A stretch of DNA of 64,000 nt from contig CAZTSI010000017.1 of the NCBI GenBank assembly GCA_964616755.1, positions 1-64,000 of the forward strand. Direction: 5' to 3'. A program made the translations under genes and the position numbers. The stretch is from CAYNFR01 sp964616755. GTDB lineage: Bacteria > Bacteroidota > Bacteroidia > Chitinophagales > Saprospiraceae. The notes under the pieces were generated by a model. The model worked only from the letters and a program-made list of their open reading frames with translations. It did no database searches and was not told the DNA's origin. Within the stretch, counting starts at the first letter, position 1, and each line of letters begins with the position of its first letter. Shown piece after piece: positions 1 through 7,852 of the stretch.

Positions 1-401
1 TATAGACGTCTATAAACGTTTATTTACTCTTAGGCAGAATGAGGAGCCTTTGCTTATCTTCTGCTGGCGAGATACTAAGATAGGTAAGATATTCATGGGG
101 TGGTAGGGTGGTGATGAATTTTTCTCGGTGGCAGCTCTGAGGTTTTAACTGTGGGTCATAAACGAATGTAAACTATCCATACTAGCAGGTCATCATGGCA
201 TCTATCGTAAAGCATTAGCTTATAGCTATTAAAGGGGAGCCTTATGGGGTAAGATGGGATAAGATGGGATAAGATGGGGGATGATATTATGGATACGCCG
301 CTCAGCTTAGTGAATGACCGTAGGTCTAATAGTAGACTATCTTAGCAATCATGCCGTAATGAATGCAGTGTTGCGATATGTATAGTACGAGTATTGATCC
401 G
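1..401. other. gene-free left edge with short repeats
   Basis: No convincing coding frame is seen here. The first 14 bases form a perfect palindrome (TATAGACGTCTATA). A 10-bp unit, TAAGATGGGA, occurs three times head to tail at 250-279, with the last base changed in copy three. A small inverted repeat, GTCTA-4-TAGAC, lies near 324-337. The stretch may be the 3' flank or decayed end of something outside the window. Confidence 0.5.
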
Positions 402-1178
402 CTATATTTGCACGTACACTGGCTTAGGCACAGGAGCCGGCTTGAGCCAATCTGAGCATTTCCAACTGAGCAAGTCCTCTACTTCTTTTATGTCATGACG
501 ATATACATCGATGAGCTGATTGCGAAGATGTGGGTTGAGGGAATGTTTGTAGTCGCCTATGTGTTGGGCGGTTTCGTCTACATGCATATATTCGATGCCT
601 AAGAATCTAAATACCTCGTACAGAGCCACCGACATATCTTCCTTCATTTCTTCAGCTTTTAGAAACAAGATTTGAGATCTGTCGAATAATTCTAGCATTT
701 TTTTGATTTGCCAAGCATAAAATCCGCGGTCTAAATAGGAATAGACCATGTGCTGTCCATTGACCCCTTCTATATTGAGACGTTCTCCTTCAAGAAGTAT
801 GGCATCTTCGAAAGATAGTATTTCAAAATTTCGATTGTATTCCATCTGCCAATGAGAGTAAGCTCTATCGACTGGGTTTCGCAGAATACAGATGAGTTTG
901 ATATTCGGATTGTATTTTTTGATTCTCGACATGCATTCACCCCAATACATATAGACGGGTGTAGCTTCGCCGATGACTTTGGTTCTATCATTGGGAGCGA
1001 ATAGCTCGTGATAGCCTGAATAGTCCACTTTTTCGCGCGAATTAAACAATGTATCATTGTCAAAAAAATGTCCTTCCTTATGCACCGCAGTACAAATATC
1101 AGGATGCTGCGCAAGGCAATAATTTAAAGAGGTGGTGCCAGACTTCTGGGCACCTACCACTAGGTAAGTAACTCTCAA
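402..1178 (-). CDS. sulfotransferase family protein
   Basis: This is a predicted PAPS-dependent sulfotransferase that would move a sulfate group onto a sugar or other acceptor in the cytoplasm. The N-terminus carries the 5'-phosphosulfate-binding loop GAQKSGTTSL (about residues 9-18), and near residue 100 the 3'-phosphate-binding stretch LRNPVDRAYSHW is clear. At 258 residues it fits the single-domain heparan-sulfate-type (Sulfotransfer_1) family. The acceptor cannot be told from the sequence. It stands alone and is transcribed away from the NagB fusion. No sulfate activation genes are near. The family call is firm and the substrate is unknown. Confidence 0.85.
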   Translation of the reverse strand: MRVTYLVVGAQKSGTTSLNYCLAQHPDICTAVHKEGHFFDNDTLFNSREKVDYSGYHELFAPNDRTKVIGEATPVYMYWGECMSRIKKYNPNIKLICILRNPVDRAYSHWQMEYNRNFEILSFEDAILLEGERLNIEGVNGQHMVYSYLDRGFYAWQIKKMLELFDRSQILFLKAEEMKEDMSVALYEVFRFLGIEYMHVDETAQHIGDYKHSLNPHLRNQLIDVYRHDIKEVEDLLSWKCSDWLKPAPVPKPVYVQI

Positions 1179-1320
1179 AATACGTTTTCATTAGATCAGC
1201 GGCTAAGTTATATATTATAAAATTATCTAATATATATCTGATGCGATTATTTTTTAGATTTCTCCTTTCTGAGGCCGGAATAGGGTGCTGAGGCCTTAAA
1301 TGCGATGTTTTTGTCAAAAA

Positions 1321-1352
1321 TTGTTCAGTTACTTGTAAGAATGGTATACTTG
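1321..1352 (+). promoter_or_regulatory. Bacteroidota-type promoter for the NagB fusion
   Basis: TTG at 1321-1323 is followed after 21 bases by TATACTTG at 1345-1352, one mismatch from the Bacteroidota -7 consensus TAnnTTTG. It lies about 30 bases before the start codon. The assignment is by consensus only. Confidence 0.45.
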
Positions 1353-1382
1353 TTGGATTTTCGTGGCAAGAAGTAAAAAAAC

Positions 1383-3335
1383 ATGACAAAACCCTCAGAG
1401 CCTTTGCTGTTAGAGCATATTAAGTTTCAATTCAAATCCTTTGAAAAAATTCCTGTGCGGGTATGGTCTAATGACATCGAAGCCTCAAAGCATTTGGCGC
1501 AATCCATTGCATTAGCTATTCGTCAAAGACAACAAGACGGAAAAAGCCTAGTGTTGGGCTTGGCAACTGGGTCATCGCCCATTAATCTGTACCGCGAATT
1601 AGTGAGGATGCACAAGGAAGAGGGCTTGAGCTTTAAGAATGTGATTACATTTAATCTCGACGAGTACTATCCTATGCAGCCTGATGCGCAGCAGAGTTAC
1701 GTCTATTTTATGCACGAATACTTATTTAGCCATATTGATATTCCTGCACAAAACATACACATTCCTGATGGTACCATTAAAATGGAAGATACCTTGGACT
1801 ATTGCGAGAGATACGAAAAGGCTATTGAAGTGGCTGGCGGTATAGATATTCAGATATTGGGGATAGGGCGAACAGGACATATTGGTTTTAATGAGCCGGG
1901 TTCGTGGATCGATTCTAAGACGCGTCTTGTTCGTTTAGATAACATGACGATGAGGGATGCTCGCAAAGATTTTCTTAGAGAAGAAGATGTGCCCTATAGA
2001 GCATTGACCATGGGCATCGATACCATCATGCGGGCTCGGCAAATTTTTATCATGGCTTGGGGGCAACATAAAGCAGCTATCGTGCAGCGAGCTGTCGAAG
2101 GTGAAATATCAGGTCATGTGCCAGCTACATATCTGCAAAAGCATGGCAATGTGCGGTTTTATGTCGATAGAGCGGCATCAGAGGAGCTGACTAAGGTGAA
2201 GACACCTTGGCTGGTAGGTATGTGCGAATGGACAGAAGAGCTTATCACCAAGGCAGTCATTTGGTTATCGCAAAAAATAGAACGGCCGATATTAAAGCTC
2301 ACCGACGAAGATTATAATGAAAATGGTCTTGGTGAATTAATATTACAATATACCTCGGCGTACGAGATTAATATCAAGGTATTCAATCGACTACAGCATA
2401 CGATTACTGGTTGGCCGGGGGGTAAGCCAAAGGCGGACGATACCACACGGCCCGAAAGAGCTAAACCCGCCCAAAAGCGTGTCATTATATTTAGCCCGCA
2501 TCCCGATGATGATGTTATCTCTATGGGGGGGACGTTTTTGCGCCTAGTGGATCAGAAGCATAAAGTACACGTAGCTTATCAAACATCGGGTAATATCGCC
2601 GTTCACGATCACGATGCACAGCGATATATTGAATTCAATGAGGCATTTAATCGCGAAATGGGCCTGTTGACTAAAGAACAAGAGACGCTAAATCTATCGA
2701 TGCTCAAATTCCTTCGCGAGAAAGGTCACAAAGAATCAGATCCATCAGAAGTACGAAAGATCAAAGGATTGATCCGTCAGGGGGAGGCACGTGCAGGAGC
2801 TAGATTTTGCGGACTGCCGGATGATCAAATTCATTTTTTGAATATGCCATTTTATGAAACGGGTAAGACGCGCAAGAGCCCAATTACCGATGAGGATGTT
2901 CAAATCATTGTTGATTTAATGAGAGAGGTAAAGCCTCATCAAGTATATGCTGCTGGTGATCTAGCCGATCCACATGGTACGCATCGAGTTTGTCTTGATG
3001 CCATCTTAGCCGCGTACGAAGTACTTAAGGATGAATCTTGGATTGATGACTGCTGGCTTTGGCTGTATAGAGGTGCATGGCACGAGTTTGCCATCCATGA
3101 GATTCAGATGACGGTACCTATTAGCCCTAGTGAATTATTGCGCAAGCGCAGAGCTATATTCATGCATCAGTCTCAAAAGGATCGGCCACCATTCCCTGGC
3201 GAAGATGATAGAGAGTTTTGGCAGAGAGCGGAAGATCGCAATCGAGATACAGCCGTGCAATATCGTGCTCTAGGATTTGCAGAATATGAAGCCATGGAGG
3301 CGTTTAGACGTTGGGACTTTTCTAAAAGTAAATAA
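1383..3335 (+). CDS. nagB: glucosamine-6-phosphate deaminase-like protein fused to a PIG-L deacetylase domain
   Basis: The N-terminal half (about residues 20-290) is NagB-like, a family that converts glucosamine-6-phosphate to fructose-6-phosphate and ammonia. LGLATGSSPINLY is the phosphate loop and FNLDEYYP carries D93, equivalent to the catalytic Asp72 of E. coli NagB. In GRTGHIGFNEP, H166 and E171 match His143 and Glu148, but T164 sits where E. coli has Asp141. The C-terminal half (about 365-640) is a PIG-L/LmbE zinc deacetylase with HPDDD at 373-377 and DPHGTHR at 529-535. At 650 residues it is over twice the length of plain NagB (about 266). Long fused forms are known in Bacteroidota. 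A joint deacetylase/deaminase role on amino sugars is inferred, and true deaminase activity is uncertain. Confidence 0.85.
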   Translation: MTKPSEPLLLEHIKFQFKSFEKIPVRVWSNDIEASKHLAQSIALAIRQRQQDGKSLVLGLATGSSPINLYRELVRMHKEEGLSFKNVITFNLDEYYPMQPDAQQSYVYFMHEYLFSHIDIPAQNIHIPDGTIKMEDTLDYCERYEKAIEVAGGIDIQILGIGRTGHIGFNEPGSWIDSKTRLVRLDNMTMRDARKDFLREEDVPYRALTMGIDTIMRARQIFIMAWGQHKAAIVQRAVEGEISGHVPATYLQKHGNVRFYVDRAASEELTKVKTPWLVGMCEWTEELITKAVIWLSQKIERPILKLTDEDYNENGLGELILQYTSAYEINIKVFNRLQHTITGWPGGKPKADDTTRPERAKPAQKRVIIFSPHPDDDVISMGGTFLRLVDQKHKVHVAYQTSGNIAVHDHDAQRYIEFNEAFNREMGLLTKEQETLNLSMLKFLREKGHKESDPSEVRKIKGLIRQGEARAGARFCGLPDDQIHFLNMPFYETGKTRKSPITDEDVQIIVDLMREVKPHQVYAAGDLADPHGTHRVCLDAILAAYEVLKDESWIDDCWLWLYRGAWHEFAIHEIQMTVPISPSELLRKRRAIFMHQSQKDRPPFPGEDDREFWQRAEDRNRDTAVQYRALGFAEYEAMEAFRRWDFSKSK

Positions 3336-3350
3336 TAGGTTTTACGATAA

Positions 3351-3365
3351 AGCTAGCGACTAGCT
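3351..3365. repeat. short perfect hairpin after the NagB fusion
   Basis: AGCTAGCGACTAGCT is a 6-bp stem with a 3-base loop just after the stop codon. No T-run follows, so it is not a standard intrinsic terminator. Confidence 0.3.
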
Positions 3366-3485
3366 CGAAAGAAAGCGCGAAGTATGACGGCTCAAAACAG
3401 TTCAAAGTCATTAGGGCAAGACAATCATTTTGCGCCGTATAAAGTCAATATCTATCATAGGACTATATAGTACATCGAATGCAGC

Positions 3486-3493
3486 TATATTTG
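3486..3493 (+). promoter_or_regulatory. -7 promoter box upstream of asnS
   Basis: TATATTTG, followed by CG, matches the Bacteroidota -7 consensus TAnnTTTG exactly. It lies about 75 bases upstream of asnS. No good -33 TTG is seen at the usual distance. Confidence 0.45.
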
Positions 3494-3566
3494 CGCCACA
3501 TTCAAAAAATAGGCTCTGGGCAGAAGATCCATTTCCTATACTTAATTCATAAGTGAGGTTTAGGCT

Positions 3567-5000
3567 ATGAAAAGAATTAAAATAGTAGAATTATTAAACA
3601 AACAACCCATTGGGCAACAGGTTGTGGTCTGCGGTTGGGTAAGAACGTTTCGCAACAATCAGTTCATCGCGCTGAATGATGGGAGTTGTATTGACACCTT
3701 GCAATGCGTGGTGGATTATCAACAGGCTGATGAAGATGTACTAAAGAAAATTGCTACGGGTGCGGCACTTCGCATATCAGGGGAGGTGCTGGCCTCACAA
3801 GGTCGCGGGCAGTCTATAGAAATAAAGGTCGCAGAACTCAAAGTATTGGGCGAAAGTGACCCTGAGAAATATCCACTACAACCTAAAAAACATAGTTTAG
3901 AATTTTTGCGCGAAATAGCGCATCTTCGATTCCGGACGAATACATTCAGTGCGGTATTTAGGATACGGCATGCCGCCGCTTTTGCCATTCATGAGTTTTT
4001 TAATCAGCGCGGATTTGTGTATTTGCACTCACCGATCATCACAGGTTCAGATGCTGAAGGGGCTGGCGAAATGTTTAAGGTGACAACCTTGGATTTACAA
4101 AACCCACCGATAACTGATGACGGCAAAGTCAATTATAAAAAGGACTTTTTTGCCAAGCCAACGAACCTCACCGTATCTGGACAATTGCAGGCGGAATTAG
4201 GCGCCTTAGCCTTGAGTGATGTGTATACGTTTGGTCCTACTTTCAGAGCGGAAAACTCCAATACATCTAGGCATCTAGCAGAATTTTGGATGATCGAACC
4301 TGAGATCGCTTTTGCCGATATCTATGATGACATGGATCTTGCTGAGGATATGCTGAAGTATGTCCTGCGCTATGTGCTCGAAAACTGTGCCGCGGACTTG
4401 AGTTTTTTGGAAAACCGATTGATCGACGAAGAAAAATCAAAACCTCTGGCAGAGCGTTCACCTATGTCGTTAATCGAAAAATTACAGTTCTGTCTTGACA
4501 ATGCTTACGAGCGCTTGACGTATACAGAGGCCATTGACATACTAATGCAGAGTACACCCAATAAAAAGGGTAAATTTCAATTTCCTATAGAGAAATGGGG
4601 GGCAGATCTTCAGTCAGAGCATGAACGTTATTTAGTAGAAAAGCATTTTCAAAAACCGGTGATTCTCACTGGATATCCTAAAGAAATTAAGGCATTTTAT
4701 ATGCGGCTAAATGACGATGACAAAACCGTCGCGGCTATGGATATTTTATTTCCGGGGATAGGCGAAATAGTTGGAGGCTCGCAACGCGAAGAGCGACTTG
4801 ATGTGTTGAAGCGTAGAATGACGGATTTTCATATCCCACATGAAGAAATGGATTGGTTTTTAGATACTAGACGGTTTGGTACTTGTCCACATGCAGGATT
4901 TGGCCTTGGATTTGAACGACTCATCATGTTTGTAACAGGAATGAGCAATATTAGAGACGTCATTCCTTTTCCAAGGTTTCCGGGCAATGCTGAATTCTAA
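3567..5000 (+). CDS. asnS: asparagine--tRNA ligase
   Basis: This class IIb aminoacyl-tRNA synthetase charges tRNA-Asn in the cytoplasm. The N-terminal OB-fold anticodon-binding domain spans about residues 1-110 (VVVCGWVRTFRNNQFIAL). The catalytic core follows, with GSDAEGAGEMF, motif 2 around GPTFRAENSNTSRHLAEFW (about 222-240) and motif 3 GFGLGFERLIMF (about 443-455). The FRAENS/SRHLAEFWMIEPE pattern is typical of AsnRS rather than AspRS. Its 477 residues are normal for bacteria. It runs convergent with parC, 44 bases away. Confidence 0.97.
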   Translation: MKRIKIVELLNKQPIGQQVVVCGWVRTFRNNQFIALNDGSCIDTLQCVVDYQQADEDVLKKIATGAALRISGEVLASQGRGQSIEIKVAELKVLGESDPEKYPLQPKKHSLEFLREIAHLRFRTNTFSAVFRIRHAAAFAIHEFFNQRGFVYLHSPIITGSDAEGAGEMFKVTTLDLQNPPITDDGKVNYKKDFFAKPTNLTVSGQLQAELGALALSDVYTFGPTFRAENSNTSRHLAEFWMIEPEIAFADIYDDMDLAEDMLKYVLRYVLENCAADLSFLENRLIDEEKSKPLAERSPMSLIEKLQFCLDNAYERLTYTEAIDILMQSTPNKKGKFQFPIEKWGADLQSEHERYLVEKHFQKPVILTGYPKEIKAFYMRLNDDDKTVAAMDILFPGIGEIVGGSQREERLDVLKRRMTDFHIPHEEMDWFLDTRRFGTCPHAGFGLGFERLIMFVTGMSNIRDVIPFPRFPGNAEF

Positions 5001-5044
5001 ATTGCAAGAGGGATTTTATAATTTACGTATTACAATTCAAGAGA

Positions 5045-7660
5045 TTAAAACTCAAGTTCGATTGTGTCGCCCGGCTTGTATTTTGAATCTTTAGTTTTGT
5101 TTTCAGTAGTTGTTGGAGTGCCTTTTGGCGTATTATTTGGGGATGATATCAACTTTACGGATATTACTTTATACTCCATCAGTTTATTACCTTGCGCCTT
5201 CCATCCTTTCACATCAATAAACTCGGCTAAGCTCAATTTTCGTGCTTCCTTTTTACTACCTACTTTATAGGTGACTTCCACTACGGGCTCTTCGGCGGTT
5301 GTAGCAAAGTGTAATTTAGCGCCATTAGTATCAGCAATAAATTTATACTTTTCATTTGTGGTCGTGGTCTCAACTAAAAAGCGTTTAACTAAGGTCCAAG
5401 CCTTATCAGGTTCATAATGAACCGCACTTACTACGGTGTCCCAATTTAATTTTGCGATTTCAATAAACTTATCTAGGTCAATTTTTGCTCCAACTTCAGC
5501 ATCTTTGACCATGTACGTGCCATCTTGATATAGGACAAGAATTTGGTTGCCTGTATCAAACTCTCCTATATATTTTCCTCTTTCTTCATCATTTAGTCGG
5601 CCGCTTACTTCGTCCATCCATATTTTGATGGCCCCTAAACTTGACTTACCGACAGATAATTGGGTGATTTTCTTTACAGGATATTTTGTTACAATATTGC
5701 CAGCGGCACTTCGCCCCTTGATGCCTAACTCTATAAAATCGAATTCAAACACTTTGATTTTTGCCTTACACCCTGGTGTCAGGGTTACTTGTACTTTTTC
5801 TGATTCACCATTAGGGTTGTGTGTAAAGTAAAGTACGCGGCTATTTTTTTCACCTTTGGTCAGATCATATGGCTTATCGCGAGTGATGGCAGTCACGTTA
5901 AAACGTTTGGCCATAGCGCGACCAGATTTTCCGTCCGCATAAATGAGATTATAGGTCATTCTGTCGTCGCCTTTTTTAAAGACTCCAATATGAATAATAT
6001 TCTTACCTACAAAGACCTTATCGCCTATCTTATTGACCTGAAAAGTGCCCTCTTTAGTAAAAGAGATGATATCATCAATGTCTGAGCACTCGCAGATAAA
6101 TTCATCTTTTTTGAGCCCAGTGCCCATAAATCCATCGGCACGGTTGACATATAATTTGGCGTTGATGGCCACGACTTGTGCCGCTTCGATCGTTTCAAAA
6201 TTCGTGATCTCGGTTTTTCTTTCTTTGCCTTTGCCAAATCTAACCAAGATATCTTCAAAATAAGCGATAGCAAATTCAGTGAGATAGACTAAGTTATGTT
6301 TTACTTCTTCTAATTCTTCTAACAGTTTAGCCATTGCCTCATCATGCTTAAACTTATTGTACTTTGAAATACGTCGGATCCGGATGTCGGTAAGTTTAAT
6401 GATATCATCTTCGGTGATGTCGCGCATGAGGGTCAATCTTGAATCGCCTTTTTTAGCGGGATCAGATGGTGTGGCGATAAACTTCTTTAAGGCAGTATCT
6501 ATAATCTTAATAGCTTCCTCAAACGACACGGCTTCTTCAATGTCGCGATAAATGCGGTTTTCGATAAAGATCTTTTCTAGGCTCGCCATGTGCCATTTCT
6601 CCTCTAATTCGCCTCTTCTGATTTCTAGCTCTTGGCGCAGCAGCTCCTTGGTTCTTTCTGTCGATATGCGAAGGATTTCTTCAACGGTAAGAAAATGAGG
6701 CTTGTTATCAATGATGACACATGCATTAGGCGAGATGGACACTTCACACATGGTAAAGGCATATAGAGCATCTACCGTCACATCAGGACTGGTGCCAGAG
6801 GCGAGTTCGATGATAAGCTCTACATCCTTGGCTGTATTGTCTACAATTTGTTTGATTTTAATCTGGCCTTTTTCAGCAGCCTTTACGACACTTTCTATGA
6901 GGGCTGTGGTCGTCACGCCGAAGGGCAAATCTTTAATGGTAATGGTAGATTTGTCGGTGATTTCTAGTCTAGCGCGCACCTTTACCTTTCCACCTCTTTC
7001 GCCGCCGTTATAGTCTGCGACATCAATTTGGCCACCTGTATCAAAGTCAGGATATAAGGTTATTTTTTTACCTTCCAACAGTTTAATGGACGCTTTGCAA
7101 AGCTCAATAAAGTTGTGAGGCAAGATTTTTGTGCTTAGTCCTACAGCAATACCTTCGACACCTTGTGCAAGTAGCAAAGGAAACTTCATCGGCAGATTGA
7201 TCGGCTCTTGATTGCGCCCATCATAGGATAATTGCCAAAGGGTGGTCTGAGCGTTAAAGGCAACGTGCAAAGCAAATTTGGTCAATCGTGCCTCTATATA
7301 TCGTGCTGCGGCGGCACCATCTCCTGTTCTGGGGTCACCCCAATTGCCTTGTGTATCAATGAGCAAATCTTTTTGGCCCATATTCACTAGTGCATCACCT
7401 ATAGCGGCATCACCGTGCGGGTGGTATTGCATTGTGTGACCTATCAAGTTTGCCACCTTGTTATAGCGTCCATCATCTTTTTCCTTCATGCTGTGAAGAA
7501 TCCGACGCTGCACAGGTTTTAACCCATCCTCAATTGACGGAACGGCGCGTTCCAATATTACATAAGAAGCATAGTCCAAAAAGTAATTTTCGTACATGCC
7601 ACCTAAGCTAATGATCCTTTCTTCTTGATGATCATTTGTTGTCACTCCACCTTTACTCAT
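5045..7660 (-). CDS. parC: DNA topoisomerase IV subunit A
   Basis: This is the DNA-breaking and rejoining subunit of a type IIA topoisomerase that unlinks sister chromosomes. The winged-helix start (MYENYFLDYASYVILERAVP) and the GLKPVQRRILHSM stretch are hallmark. The catalytic tyrosine is Y121 in AAARYIEARL, preceded by the quinolone-region sequence YHPHGDAAIGDALVNMGQ. A diverged beta-pinwheel C-terminus fills about residues 500-820, followed by a Thr/Lys-rich tail. Bacteroidota ParC rather than GyrA is chosen from the N-terminal sequence and the lack of a clear GyrA box. No parE is adjacent. A -7 box lies 18 bases upstream. Confidence 0.93.
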   Translation of the reverse strand: MSKGGVTTNDHQEERIISLGGMYENYFLDYASYVILERAVPSIEDGLKPVQRRILHSMKEKDDGRYNKVANLIGHTMQYHPHGDAAIGDALVNMGQKDLLIDTQGNWGDPRTGDGAAAARYIEARLTKFALHVAFNAQTTLWQLSYDGRNQEPINLPMKFPLLLAQGVEGIAVGLSTKILPHNFIELCKASIKLLEGKKITLYPDFDTGGQIDVADYNGGERGGKVKVRARLEITDKSTITIKDLPFGVTTTALIESVVKAAEKGQIKIKQIVDNTAKDVELIIELASGTSPDVTVDALYAFTMCEVSISPNACVIIDNKPHFLTVEEILRISTERTKELLRQELEIRRGELEEKWHMASLEKIFIENRIYRDIEEAVSFEEAIKIIDTALKKFIATPSDPAKKGDSRLTLMRDITEDDIIKLTDIRIRRISKYNKFKHDEAMAKLLEELEEVKHNLVYLTEFAIAYFEDILVRFGKGKERKTEITNFETIEAAQVVAINAKLYVNRADGFMGTGLKKDEFICECSDIDDIISFTKEGTFQVNKIGDKVFVGKNIIHIGVFKKGDDRMTYNLIYADGKSGRAMAKRFNVTAITRDKPYDLTKGEKNSRVLYFTHNPNGESEKVQVTLTPGCKAKIKVFEFDFIELGIKGRSAAGNIVTKYPVKKITQLSVGKSSLGAIKIWMDEVSGRLNDEERGKYIGEFDTGNQILVLYQDGTYMVKDAEVGAKIDLDKFIEIAKLNWDTVVSAVHYEPDKAWTLVKRFLVETTTTNEKYKFIADTNGAKLHFATTAEEPVVEVTYKVGSKKEARKLSLAEFIDVKGWKAQGNKLMEYKVISVKLISSPNNTPKGTPTTTENKTKDSKYKPGDTIELEF

Positions 7661-7677
7661 GCCAACTGATTTTGAGG

Positions 7678-7685
7678 CAAATATA
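7678..7685 (-). promoter_or_regulatory. -7 promoter box for parC
   Basis: Read on the minus strand this is TATATTTG followed by C, a perfect TAnnTTTG match about 18 bases before the parC start, implying a very short leader. No TTG is found at the expected -33 distance. Confidence 0.45.
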
Positions 7686-7827
7686 CTTAATTGCTTTTTT
7701 GCATTTATTGATTTTTAGTGCTGCTTTGACATAAGCTAAGATTTGAGCTTATGGGCATTCGAGTTAATTTATACTTATCCTTGGTCGACTTATTGGATGT
7801 TGGATGCTGTTCTAAAAACGATTTTGT

Positions 7828-7835
7828 TATATTCG
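7828..7835 (+). promoter_or_regulatory. candidate -7 box for the amidohydrolase cluster
   Basis: TATATTCG differs from TAnnTTTG at one base and lies 18 bases before the ATG at 7853. If real, it rules out the longer upstream start at 7751 and supports the signal-peptide start. Confidence 0.35.
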
Positions 7836-7852
7836 CTTCGACTATTCAAAAT

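Noticed and set aside
1099..1389. 96-residue minus-strand open frame over the NagB fusion promoter
   Set aside because: It overlaps the start of the sulfotransferase and the promoter region, has no domain pattern and looks like a shadow.
7751..7852. Upstream start for the first amidohydrolase-like gene
   Set aside because: The extra 34 residues are not signal-like and would sit upstream of a candidate promoter; the start at 7853 gives a proper signal peptide.
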